A DNA stretch of 64,000 nucleotides from Streptomyces scopuliridis RB72 (GTDB lineage Bacteria; Actinomycetota; Actinomycetes; Streptomycetales; Streptomycetaceae), in contig NZ_JOEI01000001.1 in the NCBI RefSeq assembly GCF_000718095.1, positions 248,001 to 312,000 on the forward strand. The letters run 5' to 3'. The position numbers and the translations under genes are program-made. Shown piece by piece: positions 19,114 to 27,712 of the stretch (the first letter of the stretch is position 1; each line of letters opens with the position of its first letter). Below the pieces are notes generated by a model, which was given only the letters and a program-made list of their open reading frames with translations, had not been told where the DNA came from and searched no databases.

Positions 19114-19233
19114 TTCGCTTAACGTAACCCATGGCTCAACCGGCCCTTGTGGCGGAAGACTGCGTGGTCCGGGCCGGATCAGGCGTCGGGAGTGTGACGC
19201 GGAAATTGCCTATTGACGTCCACTGGGCTTCTA

Positions 19234-19244
19234 GTCATCATGAC
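19234..19244. promoter_or_regulatory. GntR operator copy 2 (gntR side)
   Basis: GTCATCATGAC, 37 bases upstream of the gntR ATG, next to GACGTCTTGACGAC. The same element in opposite orientation guards transketolase, so one regulator probably controls both arms. Confidence 0.6.
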
Positions 19245-19281
19245 GTCTTGACGACACACGGACTCGATGAGGAGACCACGG

Positions 19282-20010
19282 ATGGCCGAGCACAAGTACG
19301 CACAGGTGCGCGACCATTTGCTGCTCCGGGTGAGCGGTCTTCCCGTCGGCGGGCGACTGCCACCGGAGGCGGCGCTCTGCGAGGAGTACGCGGTGAGCCG
19401 CATCACACTGCGTCGCGCGGTCGACGAGTTGGTCAATGACGGACACCTCATCCGTGAGCAGGGCCGCGGCACCTTCGTCACCCGGCCCCGCTACGCGCTG
19501 AAGCACCGCGAGCGGTTCGTCAGCGAGGTCACGGGCTTCTTCACCCAGATGAGCCGTCAAGGGCACACCGTCACCTCGGAGGTGCTCGCCCAGGAGCCGA
19601 TGCGGGCGGGCGCGCGACTGGCGGCGGCCCTCGACATCAGCCCCGCCACGTCCGTCATCCGGCTGGAGCGGCTGCGTCGGGTGAACGGTGTGGTGCACCA
19701 TCTCGCCGAGTCGTACGTGGAGGAGGAACGCTTCCCGGACGTGCGGACGGCGGACTTCTCCGCCACCTCCCTCTACGCGTACCTGCGGGCGCATCACGAT
19801 GTGCTGCTCGCCAGGAACGAGATCGTCGTCGGGCTGCACGAGTGCGACGGGCGGGAGGCGGGATTGCTGGGCGTGGCGGTTGGTTCCCCGCTCCTGCTGG
19901 CGACCTCCAGGGTCTTCGACCTGAACCGGAAGCCCGTCATCCACGGGACGTCGAAGTTCCTGCCGGAGACCGCCGAACTGTCCTTCGACATCATCGCCGA
20001 CGCCGAGTAG
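19282..20010 (+). CDS. GntR/HutC-family regulator of the PTS-transketolase locus
   Basis: 242 residues from ATG 19282 (GGAGA eight bases upstream; an earlier ATG at 19267 contains that site). N-terminal winged helix: GGRLPPEAALCEEYAVSRIT and LRRAVDELVNDGHL, then GRGTFVTRP. The C-terminal UTRA effector domain of HutC type has VIRLERLRRVNG and FDLNRKPVIHG. UTRA domains bind sugar phosphates or related metabolites. It heads the PTS operon and faces transketolase, so it likely represses both until a phosphorylated sugar binds. Confidence 0.9.
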   Translation: MAEHKYAQVRDHLLLRVSGLPVGGRLPPEAALCEEYAVSRITLRRAVDELVNDGHLIREQGRGTFVTRPRYALKHRERFVSEVTGFFTQMSRQGHTVTSEVLAQEPMRAGARLAAALDISPATSVIRLERLRRVNGVVHHLAESYVEEERFPDVRTADFSATSLYAYLRAHHDVLLARNEIVVGLHECDGREAGLLGVAVGSPLLLATSRVFDLNRKPVIHGTSKFLPETAELSFDIIADAE

Positions 20011-20051
20011 CCCCGGCCCCATCCCCATCCCGCAACGTACGGAGCGCGCAC

Positions 20052-20507
20052 ATGCTCAGCGAACTGCTGACCGAGGAGAAGATACGTTTCTCCAACGACA
20101 GCCTGACCTGGCGACAGGCCGTGACCCAGGTCGCGGAACCCCTTCTCGCCGCCGGTGACATCACCTCCGGCTACGTCGACGCGATGATCGACTCGATCGC
20201 CGCCGGCGGCACGTACATCGACCTCGGTTACGGGATCGCGCTCGCCCACGCCCGTCCCGAGAGCGGCGCCGTCCGTACCGCCATCTCCATGCTCCGGCTG
20301 GCGGAGCCCGCGCCGCTGCTCGACCAGCCGGAGCACTCCGTCGACCTGTACTTCTGTTTCGCGGCGGTCGACGCCGCCGCGCACACCGGAGCCATGTCGT
20401 CGCTCGCCCGGATCCTGTCGGACACGGAGACCCGCGACGCGTTGCGCGACGCGCGCTCCGCCGCCGATGTCACCAAGTTGATCACTCGTTTCGAGGAGAC
20501 CCGATGA
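20052..20507 (+). CDS. PTS EIIA component, ascorbate/mannitol type
   Basis: 151 residues. The phosphorylated histidine is His66 in GIALAHARPE; IDLGYGIALAHARPESG is typical of UlaC/SgaA proteins. It accepts phosphate from HPr and passes it to EIIB. The ATG is preceded by GGAG. Its 3' end overlaps the EIIB start by four bases (ATGA), so translation is coupled. Confidence 0.88.
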   Translation: MLSELLTEEKIRFSNDSLTWRQAVTQVAEPLLAAGDITSGYVDAMIDSIAAGGTYIDLGYGIALAHARPESGAVRTAISMLRLAEPAPLLDQPEHSVDLYFCFAAVDAAAHTGAMSSLARILSDTETRDALRDARSAADVTKLITRFEETR

Positions 20508-20785
20508 AGTTCCTGGCCATGTGCAGCACCGGACTCGGCAGCAGTTTCATGGTGCGTATGAACATCGAGGACATCGTCCGTGAGCTTCAGCTCCCGGATG
20601 TCACGGTGGAGCACAGCGACATCAGCTCGGCGGGACCGGAGAGCGCCGATGTGTTCTTCGTCGCCAAGGACCTGGAGGACGCCGCGGCCGGACTCGGCGA
20701 TGTCGTGGTCCTGAACAGCATCATCGACAAGGACGAACTGCGCGACGCGGTGAAGTCGGCTGCCGCTCGCCACGGGCTTACCTGA
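20504..20785 (+). CDS. PTS EIIB component, ascorbate (UlaB/SgaB) type
   Basis: 93 residues. The phosphocysteine loop is MCSTGLGSSFM (Cys7). The remainder (DVFFVAKDLED, VVVLNSIIDKDEL) fits the single-domain IIB of ascorbate-type systems. It receives phosphate from the EIIA encoded just upstream and phosphorylates the sugar during transport through EIIC. It is separated from the EIIC gene by a 241-base repeat-containing gap. Confidence 0.9.
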   Translation: MKFLAMCSTGLGSSFMVRMNIEDIVRELQLPDVTVEHSDISSAGPESADVFFVAKDLEDAAAGLGDVVVLNSIIDKDELRDAVKSAAARHGLT

Positions 20786-20812
20786 CCGCGGCCTCGCGTC
20801 CACCCCGGCTGT

Positions 20813-20893
20813 ACCACTCCTGTAGCGCCGCACCACTCCTGTACCACCGCACCACCGCACCACCTGAACCACCCCGTACCACCCGTACCGGCT
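20813..20893. repeat. ACC-rich direct repeats inside the PTS operon
   Basis: ACCACTCCTGTA occurs at 20813-20824 and 20832-20843, followed by repeated CACCAC and CGTACCAC units. The stretch lies in the 241-base EIIB-EIIC gap (20786-21026), which holds no gene. It could be a slippage-prone spacer; no function is known to me. Confidence 0.6.
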
Positions 20894-21026
20894 GTATCGC
20901 CCAAGCCCCGTCACTCACCAGGAACGTCCGAAGACGCCCACCCGCGGTCGAGTCCGGCAGCCCATCACCACAGCGACCACGGCCCTGTCGTGCCCGTAGA
21001 CGTGCCCGCAGAGAGGCGTTGCCCCA

Positions 21027-22430
21027 GTGAACAGCGTTCTGAATACCCTGCTCGACATCTTCAGAGAGCCGTCCGTCATCATCGGACTGATCGCTCTGCT
21101 GGGGCTCGTGCTCCAGCGCAAGTCCCTCTCCGACACGCTCAAGGGAACGATCAAGGCGTTCGTCGGCTTCCTGGTCCTGGCCGCGGGCGCGGGTGTCGTG
21201 TCCGACGCCCTCACCCCCTTCGGGGAGATGTTCCAGCACGCCTTCGGTGTCCAGGGCGTCGTGCCGAACAACGAGGCGATCGTCGGCAAGGTCCTCACGG
21301 ACTACGGTTCCCAGGCCGCGCTGATCTTCTTCTTCGGCATGATCGTGAACGTACTGCTGGCGCGCTTCACCAGGTTCAAGTTCATCTACATGTCCGGACA
21401 CGTCGCGCTCTACCTGTCCGCGATGATCGCCGTGATTCTCATAGCCAACGGGTTCAGCACCTGGCAGACCGTGCTGTGGGGCTCGCTCGCCGAGGGTCTG
21501 ATCACCACGCTCTCGCCCGCTCTGGTGCAGCCCTGGATGCGGAAGGTCACCAAGCAGGACAACGTGGCCCTCGGTCACACCGGTAACTTCGGCATCGCCA
21601 CCAGCGGTCTGGTCGGCAAGCTCGTCGGCGACACCAAGAAGTCCACCGAGGACCTGAAGATCCCCAAGGGGCTCGGCTTCCTGCGGGACACCACCGTCGT
21701 CATCGCCGTCTCCATGGGCATCATCTACCTGCTCGTGACGCTGGTGGCCGGCGCCGGATACGTGGAGGACAAGCTCAGCGGCGGCCAGTGGTTCCTGCTC
21801 TGGGCGGTCATGCAGGCCGGTAAGTTCTCCGCCGGTGTTTTCATCATCCTGGCCGGTGTCCGGGTGGTCCTCGCCGAGATCATCCCCGCGTTCAAGGGCA
21901 TCTCCGAGAAGCTGGTCCCCAACGCCAAGCCCGCGCTCGACGTCCCGATCGTCTTCACCTTCGCCCCGAACGCCGTCCTGATCGGCTTCCTGTCCAGCTT
22001 CGTCGGCGGACTGATCGGCATGGGCGTTCTCGTCGCCATCGGCGGGACGATCATCATCCCGGGCATCGTCGCCCACTTCATGACCGGCGCCGCCTCCGGC
22101 GTCATCGGCAACGCGACCGGCGGCAGGCGCGGTGCCGTGCTCGGCGCCATGACCAACGGCCTGATGATCACCTTCCTGCCGCTGCTCGTCCTGCCCTTCC
22201 TGGGCGACGTCGGCCTGGCCAACTCCACCTTCTCCGACGCCGACTTCGGGGTCTCCGGCTTCCTCCTCGGCAGCGCCGTACGCTGGGGCCACTCCGCCGT
22301 CATCGTCCTGATCCTCGCCTCGCTGGCCGCCGTCTTCGTCGGCAGCGCCGTGGCCACCCGCCGCGAGGCGGCCAAGTCCGCGGCCGACCCGGGCCCGGAG
22401 TCCGAGTCCGAGCAGCAGCCGGTCGTCTGA
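21027..22430 (+). CDS. PTS EIIC permease, ascorbate (UlaA/SgaT) type
   Basis: 467 residues with about ten to twelve hydrophobic segments. UlaA/SgaT hallmarks: DYGSQAALIFFFGMIVNVLL, ARFTRFKFIYMSGH, QDNVALGHTGNFGIA and FTFAPNAVLIGFLSSF. It forms the sugar channel and carries out phosphorylation-coupled uptake with the EIIA and EIIB encoded upstream. A GTG start follows GAGAGG. No UlaD/E/F/G enzymes of ascorbate breakdown are nearby, so the sugar may be a different pentose, pentitol or ascorbate-like compound. A strong hairpin follows. Confidence 0.92.
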   Translation: MNSVLNTLLDIFREPSVIIGLIALLGLVLQRKSLSDTLKGTIKAFVGFLVLAAGAGVVSDALTPFGEMFQHAFGVQGVVPNNEAIVGKVLTDYGSQAALIFFFGMIVNVLLARFTRFKFIYMSGHVALYLSAMIAVILIANGFSTWQTVLWGSLAEGLITTLSPALVQPWMRKVTKQDNVALGHTGNFGIATSGLVGKLVGDTKKSTEDLKIPKGLGFLRDTTVVIAVSMGIIYLLVTLVAGAGYVEDKLSGGQWFLLWAVMQAGKFSAGVFIILAGVRVVLAEIIPAFKGISEKLVPNAKPALDVPIVFTFAPNAVLIGFLSSFVGGLIGMGVLVAIGGTIIIPGIVAHFMTGAASGVIGNATGGRRGAVLGAMTNGLMITFLPLLVLPFLGDVGLANSTFSDADFGVSGFLLGSAVRWGHSAVIVLILASLAAVFVGSAVATRREAAKSAADPGPESESEQQPVV

Positions 22431-22450
22431 CCTGCCGCATGACGGCATGC

Positions 22451-22484
22451 GACGCGGCCCGGCGGACATCCGTCGGGCCGCGTC
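22451..22484. terminator. strong hairpin after the PTS operon
   Basis: Perfect 11-base arms GACGCGGCCCG and CGGGCCGCGTC with a 12-base loop that can pair further (CGGA/TCCG). It lies 20 bases after the EIIC stop, before a convergent pseudogene. Confidence 0.8.
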
Positions 22485-22549
22485 CGTGTCGCGACCGGGC
22501 GGGCGACCGCGCCGGGCCACCTCCTCGATGAGGCGCGAGTCGCGATGTG

Positions 22550-23538
22550 TCAGGTGCGGCGCTGTGCCCGTTCCGGCTCGTGGTGTGGCGTGTTGTCGTG
22601 CCGGGGGAGCAGAAGCGGGGTTGCCAGAAGAAGGAGACCGGCGATCGCGATCGCGGTGCGGGGGCCGGTGAGGCCGGCCAGCAGGCCCCACAGGGCGGTC
22701 AGGGCCGCGATGGTGACTTTGCTGGTGACCGACCACGCGGACAGGGTGCGGGCGACTCGGTCCGTCGCGGTCCCGAGGTCACGGAGCATGAGGACGGCGA
22801 GCACCGGCGAGGTCGCCATGATCAGGCCGTTGACCAGGACCGTGTTGAAGAACAGCGGACGCAGCGCCGGGTGGTCCAGGATGTACCGCCACCCGTCGAG
22901 CAGGTCGCCGACCCGGAAGTGCGGCGCGCCGGTTCGCACGGGGCGCGGCTCCTCGCCGCCGATCCCTGCCGCCGAGAGCAGGTAGCTGACCGCGTTGGCC
23001 ACCACGGTCATCACCGGGCCGAAGAGCCCGATCGCGGCCCCGCCGAGCGGCGGTCCGAGCACCGACGCGGTCCAGGTCGTGGACTCGAACCGCCCGTTCG
23101 CGACGAGCAGGTCCTCCGGCCGCACGAGCGCCTTCAGGCATGCGCCGCTCGCCGCCGTGAAAGCGATATCGGCCGCGCCGACGACGACCGCTACGACCAG
23201 GAGCTGGGCGAAGCTGAGCCGGCCGAGCGCGAACGCGGCGGGGACGCTCATCAGCGCGGCGAACCGGATCAGGTCCATCGCGACCATCACTTACGGCGGA
23301 ACTCCACCCACGGTCCGAGCGGCACCGCGACCACCGCGCCGACCGCCAGCCCCGCGGCCGCCAGCAGCGACACCTCGGTCGCCCCGGCGTGCAGTACGAG
23401 GATCGCGATCAGGCGGAACGCGTCGAACGCCAGCCACGTGCCGAACGTACTGACCCCGTACGCCGCCCACAGCCAACCGAACTGCCGGCCCAGCGACTTC
23501 CCGACCACCATCCCCGCCCTCTGACGTGCGACATCCAC
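22550..23538 (-). pseudogene. MFS transporter broken by a frameshift and an internal deletion
   Basis: Two frames, 23287-23538 (MVVGKSLGRQFGWLWAAYGV..., ending WVEFRRK) and 22550-23290 (MMVAMDLIRFAALMSVPAAF...), are consecutive parts of one MFS protein. They meet at an ATGA/TGATG where a short deletion after FRRK changes the frame. The second part also jumps from VLMLRDLG directly to TDRVARTLSAWSV. In related MFS proteins, as I recall them, about 80-100 residues covering helices 7-10 lie between these blocks. The combined 329 residues fall short of the usual about 400-420. It is unlikely to make a working transporter. Confidence 0.65.
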
Positions 23539-23562
23539 CGCGTACGCGTGGCGCGCAGTATG

Positions 23563-24417
23563 TCAGTCGGCGCGTGGGACGTAGTAGGGGCGGTTGTGCG
23601 CCGCGACCGGGGGTGACTGGTACGTCCATGCCCCGGCGGCCGGGGCGTCTGCGATGAGGGTGGTCAGGTCGGCGCCGACGGGTGAGGACGCGTCCTGGAC
23701 GGTGAGCCGTACCCGGTCGGCCTCGCCGGTCAATGACCGGTACTCGTAGGGCTGGTAGACGTTCATGGGACCGGCGATCGGCCGGCCGGCCGGGTCGGTG
23801 CCGTAGCCGGTGATCGGGGTGTTGTTGACGGGGGTACGCGACAGCCCGGTCAGGTCGGCCGAGAAGGAGAACAGGGTCCGCTCCTGACGGTCGATGCCCG
23901 CGCCGGAGGGGGTGTGCGTCGCCTGCTTGCAGGCCACGGTCCAGCTGTCACCCGCGGGGCCGTTGAGGGACGGCATCGTCGCCTCGAACCACGCCGGATA
24001 CTTCGGCTCGCCGTAGAGCTTCGTGCCGGCCTCGATGGCCAGCGGGTTGTCGCACAGCACATGGAGCCGGGCGATGCCGAGCAGCTTGGTCTGGTCGTAG
24101 CCCCGCGCGAACTGCTCGTACGACAGCCGGGCCAGGCGCCCGGCGCTCGCGGTGGGATGGGCGATGATGCTGTACTCGATCTCCTGCGTGATGCCTCCGC
24201 CGTTCGGATACTGGGCGAAGTACAGCTGGTAGTTGAGCGTGACGCACGCCCGACCGTCGAACTCGGCGGCGCTCAGGTCGGGATGGTGTTCGGCCAGCGC
24301 CTTGCGCACCGGCGCCGGGTCGACCAGGTAGTCGAGGCCGATGTTGTGCAGGGCCCCGTAATGGAACGGCAGTTGATACGGGGCGGCGACGGGCGGCAGC
24401 GTGAGGTCGTCGGTCAC
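23563..24417 (-). CDS. acetoacetate decarboxylase-like protein
   Basis: 284 residues. The beta-rich sequence with YFAQYPNGGGITQEIEYSII, KLYGEPKYPAWFEATMPSLN and YQPYEYRSL resembles the acetoacetate-decarboxylase-like fold, though I see no clear Lys-Lys Schiff-base motif. GTG at 24417 overlaps the TGA of the GMC oxidoreductase gene (GTGA), so it is translationally coupled as the last gene of a three-gene operon. It may act on the product of the oxidoreductase, or be a non-catalytic relative. Moderately confident of the family, not of the reaction. Confidence 0.6.
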   Translation of the reverse strand: MTDDLTLPPVAAPYQLPFHYGALHNIGLDYLVDPAPVRKALAEHHPDLSAAEFDGRACVTLNYQLYFAQYPNGGGITQEIEYSIIAHPTASAGRLARLSYEQFARGYDQTKLLGIARLHVLCDNPLAIEAGTKLYGEPKYPAWFEATMPSLNGPAGDSWTVACKQATHTPSGAGIDRQERTLFSFSADLTGLSRTPVNNTPITGYGTDPAGRPIAGPMNVYQPYEYRSLTGEADRVRLTVQDASSPVGADLTTLIADAPAAGAWTYQSPPVAAHNRPYYVPRAD

Positions 24418-26282
24418 GGGGCGTGAGTCTCCTCGGGCGTGGCCGGGCCCGGAGAGTATCCGGGGGCCGGCGGGCGGATCGTGATGCGCTGTTCGGACAG
24501 GTCGCGGTCGATCTGTTCGGCGCTGCGCAGAGTGATCGCGGCCATGGTGAGCGTCGGGTTGGAGGTGCCGAGCGAGGGCATGGAGCCGCAGCCCACCGCG
24601 TACAGGTTGGGGTGGTCCCAGCAGCGCTGCCACGAGTCGACGACGGAGTCGGCGGGGTGGTCGCCCATGAGGTGCGTGCCCGCGCCGTGGCCCGCACCGC
24701 GGTAGGCGTAGGGCCGGCCGCCGTACTCGAACCATCCGGGCTGGGACGGCCCCGGTTCGTACCGGCTGTGGTCCCGCGCCCCCAGGAGGGCGAAGATCTG
24801 GTCGGACACGGACTTGGCCGCGGCGATGCCCTGTTTCACATGGTCGGACAGGTCATAGGTCAGGACGGGGCGCGGGTTGCCCAGCAGGTCGCGATGGCGG
24901 GCATCGAGCGTGACGCGATTGGCGGGATCGGCGCTCTGCTCCATCTCGAACTGCAGGGCGAACTGCCGCCCGATCCGGTCCCCGGCCACCTGCCGCAACG
25001 CCGCGCCGAACAGCGCCCCGCCCCCGCCGGGGGTCGTCGGGTCCCCGGGGCGCAGCAGAGCGGCGACCTCGTGGCCCGGCGGGCCGACCGCCCAGTTCCA
25101 GCCCCAGTTGCCGATCTCGATACGGAAAGGGGCGCGGGCGGCGCGGGCCGGGCCGAAGCGGAATCCCTCCAGGCCGGAGGTGGAGCCGGGGCCCCGGTAG
25201 GGTCCGATCTGCTGGGGCATCAGGCCCCAGGTGAGCAGTACCGGGTGGTCCATCAGGTTCCGGCCCACCTGGTCACTGGAGTTCGCGAGGCCGGACGCGA
25301 GCAGCAGCCGGGCGTTCTCGATCGCGTGGGCCGCCAGGACGACCGTGTGCGCGTGCACCATGCGTCGGGTGACGGAGGCAGGGCGAGTCGGGTCGTCGTA
25401 GCGCTGGTACTCGACGCCCGTGATCCGGCCGGCGGCGTCGGCCAGGAGCCGTCCGGCCACCGCGCGGGTGCGCAGGGTGACGCTCGGACCCCAGCGTTCC
25501 TGGGTGCGCCGCGGGGTGTATTTCGCCCCGGTGGGGCAGATGGGGATGCAGCTGGCGCTGCCCTCGCACACGGGACCGTGCTCCTCGGTGGCCGTGCTGT
25601 TGCGGGCCTGAGGAGTCCCGACGACCCGCAGTGCGGTGGGGTGCGGATACGAGGGGTCCAACACCTCGTGTCCATTGAGTCTTTCGGCCAGGAGCCGGTC
25701 CAGATAGCTGGCGGGGAGCGGCCGGTGCGGGAAGGCATAACCGTCCGCGAGCGGCAGACCGACGTGGTCCCGCTGCTCCGCCGGATCGGCGGCGACACCC
25801 AGCTCGCGTTCCGCGGCCCGGTAGTACGGCTCCAACTCCGCGTACCCGATCGGCCAGTTACGGCCGTATCCGAAGTCGGCGGTGCGGAAGTCCTCCGGAT
25901 GCATGCGCGGGGTCAGCCCCGTCCAGGCCGTGCCCGTACCCCCGTTGACCCGCAGATAGCCGCTCGCGTACGGCAACGGGCCGTTCTGGACGAGATATCC
26001 GTCGGTCCGGTAGCCACCGGCGGGGCGGCCCGCGAGATCCAGTACGTCGGGCGACGGCACCACGGCGTTGTCCGCGATCGCCGCGCTGGGAACCTTCACC
26101 GGCGCGGCCCGGAACCGCTCCACATCCGCCGCCGGTCGGCCATCGGGCCCGGTGTCATCGTCGCCCACCCCCGATTCCAGGACCAGGACGCGCCACCCGC
26201 GCTCTCCCAGCCGCCGTGCCACCAGCGACCCCGCGATACCGGCTCCGACCACGATCACATCGAAACGCTCCCCGGCGGTCAA
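24414..26282 (-). CDS. GMC-family FAD-dependent oxidoreductase
   Basis: 622 residues. N-terminal FAD motif VIVVGAGIAGSLVARRLGER; a GMC-type middle with RVNGGTGTAWTGLTPRM; a four-cysteine-like segment CEGSASCIPICPTGAKY; C-terminal active-site region GAGTHLMGDHPADSVVD and SNPTLTMAAI. This layout matches large subunits of membrane sugar or sugar-acid dehydrogenases (gluconate 2-dehydrogenase/sorbose dehydrogenase type). The TTG start at 26282 overlaps the upstream TGA as TTGA. The small partner subunit is encoded directly upstream. Confidence 0.85.
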   Translation of the reverse strand: MTAGERFDVIVVGAGIAGSLVARRLGERGWRVLVLESGVGDDDTGPDGRPAADVERFRAAPVKVPSAAIADNAVVPSPDVLDLAGRPAGGYRTDGYLVQNGPLPYASGYLRVNGGTGTAWTGLTPRMHPEDFRTADFGYGRNWPIGYAELEPYYRAAERELGVAADPAEQRDHVGLPLADGYAFPHRPLPASYLDRLLAERLNGHEVLDPSYPHPTALRVVGTPQARNSTATEEHGPVCEGSASCIPICPTGAKYTPRRTQERWGPSVTLRTRAVAGRLLADAAGRITGVEYQRYDDPTRPASVTRRMVHAHTVVLAAHAIENARLLLASGLANSSDQVGRNLMDHPVLLTWGLMPQQIGPYRGPGSTSGLEGFRFGPARAARAPFRIEIGNWGWNWAVGPPGHEVAALLRPGDPTTPGGGGALFGAALRQVAGDRIGRQFALQFEMEQSADPANRVTLDARHRDLLGNPRPVLTYDLSDHVKQGIAAAKSVSDQIFALLGARDHSRYEPGPSQPGWFEYGGRPYAYRGAGHGAGTHLMGDHPADSVVDSWQRCWDHPNLYAVGCGSMPSLGTSNPTLTMAAITLRSAEQIDRDLSEQRITIRPPAPGYSPGPATPEETHAP

Positions 26283-26704
26283 CGCTGCCCGCCTTCCGCC
26301 GCACCGGCGGGACGCTCGGCCCAGGTGCCGTAGCCGGGCCGGCCGGCGCCGGGGGCTTGGCCGCCGAAGCTGCTCCACACCAGCCCGCGGGCATAGGCGC
26401 GCGCCGGGAGCGGGAAGGGTACGGTCCGGCCGTCGTCCCCCCGCAGTCCTGGCCACGTCCCCACGTACCAGAGGTGGCACACGGCGCGCGCGAGCTCACC
26501 CAGCTCCTCGTCCTTGTCCGCCACCGCTCGCGGGTCGGCCGCCGCGTCGGCCAGCGCGTCCACCAGCCGCGCGTAGAGCGGCGGTTCGACCTGCCGGACC
26601 ACGAACTCCCGGTAGATCCCGGTCATTCCGGTCGCCGTCAGCTCGGCGGCGTCGAACCCCGTCAGCGCGGCCGAGAGCGTGACGAACCGCTCGGTCAGCG
26701 TCAT
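26279..26704 (-). CDS. small subunit of a GMC-type dehydrogenase
   Basis: 141 residues. VTLSAALTGFDAAELTATGM and AVCHLWYVGTWP are typical of the sorbitol-dehydrogenase/gluconate 2-dehydrogenase subunit 3 family, which assists folding or export of the FAD subunit. I see no obvious Tat signal here, so the complex may be cytoplasmic. ATG at 26704 follows GAAGAGGGG. It is coupled to the GMC gene by a TTGA overlap. Confidence 0.7.
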   Translation of the reverse strand: MTLTERFVTLSAALTGFDAAELTATGMTGIYREFVVRQVEPPLYARLVDALADAAADPRAVADKDEELGELARAVCHLWYVGTWPGLRGDDGRTVPFPLPARAYARGLVWSSFGGQAPGAGRPGYGTWAERPAGAAEGGQR

Positions 26705-26859
26705 GGACACCATCCCCCTCTTCGAGCCACTCACCGGAGACCGGGCATATCAGCCGGGATCCCTACCTCGATCGGAACCCGTTCATGCCTCGACATCTCG
26801 CCGAGTGTGAGCATGGCTGAACTTAAAGTGACGAAGGGGGTGTGTGCGGCGCCGAGGAA

Positions 26860-27654
26860 CTACGACCGACGGCCGGGTTTGCCGCGCCGGCCGCCCTTGG
26901 GGCCGCCGGAACCGCCGCGCGGACTCTTACCGCTCGACTTACCGCTCGACTTTCCGGTTGACTTGCCTGTCGACTTTCCGGCCACCGGCTTCCGCCGCGC
27001 ACCGCCGGTGTCGGGACGCTCGCGCTTCGGCTGCGGTGGGGTCGGGCGGCCCCGTGAGCTGTTGACGGTGCGCCCGCGCACGATCCCGATGAAGTCCTCC
27101 ACCAGTTCGGTGGTTTCGTCCTCCGGCCACGACAGAGCGACGCGCGACTCGGGGGCATCAAGGACCGGCCGGTACGTAAGGTCCCTGCGGTGGTGCAGCC
27201 GGGCCAGTGACTGCGGGACGACGAGCAGTCCCACCCCTGCCGCCACCAGCTCGACGGCGTCCGCCGTCGTGGCAGGACGCGCGTTCGCGGGCCGTCCCGG
27301 CCGGAGCTCCCAGTCGAGGGTGTCATCGAGGGGATGCAGCACGATCTCGTCGGCCAGATCCTCGGCGGACACCTCGTCGACCGCCGCCACCAGGTGGTCC
27401 TTCGGGACCACGACCACCGTCGTCTCGGTGTAGAGGGGAATCGCGCTGAGGTCGGTCCGGTCGATCGGCAGCCGTACGAAACCGGCGTCGGCGCCGCCGC
27501 CCCGCAACAGATCCGGCGCCTCGGCGGCGGACACCGCGACGAGGGTCAGCGGGACGTCGGGCAGCCGCTCGTTCCAGATCCGCACCCACTTGGTGGGCGT
27601 CACGCCCGGGACGTACGCGAGCCGGAACGAACGGGGTACTTCCGAGCCTGTCAC
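26860..27654 (-). CDS. LysR-type substrate-binding domain without HTH, basic tail
   Basis: 264 residues. The protein starts directly in the effector domain of LysR regulators (FRLAYVPGVTPTKWVRIWNE, LPDVPLTLVAV, AGFVRLPIDRTDLSAIPLY); no winged helix precedes it. After about residue 190 comes a Pro/Arg then Lys-Ser-Gly rich tail with repeated STGK/SSGK units and a GGRRGKPGRRS end. The tail could bind nucleic acid non-specifically. It is divergent from a DUF5997 gene, a pairing I recall from many streptomycetes. The role is unknown; a ligand sensor is one possibility. Confidence 0.8.
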   Translation of the reverse strand: MTGSEVPRSFRLAYVPGVTPTKWVRIWNERLPDVPLTLVAVSAAEAPDLLRGGGADAGFVRLPIDRTDLSAIPLYTETTVVVVPKDHLVAAVDEVSAEDLADEIVLHPLDDTLDWELRPGRPANARPATTADAVELVAAGVGLLVVPQSLARLHHRRDLTYRPVLDAPESRVALSWPEDETTELVEDFIGIVRGRTVNSSRGRPTPPQPKRERPDTGGARRKPVAGKSTGKSTGKSSGKSSGKSPRGGSGGPKGGRRGKPGRRS

Positions 27655-27699
27655 GCCACCAGGTTACCGGCCGTGGTCGGAGGTATCGCACACGCTCGC

Positions 27700-27705
27700 T
27701 ACTCT
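27700..27705 (+). promoter_or_regulatory. leaderless-type -10 for the DUF5997 gene
   Basis: TACTCT (TANNNT class) ends seven bases before the ATG at 27713, and no ribosome-binding site is present. This is the usual geometry of leaderless actinobacterial transcripts. Confidence 0.4.
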
Positions 27706-27712
27706 TGACACC

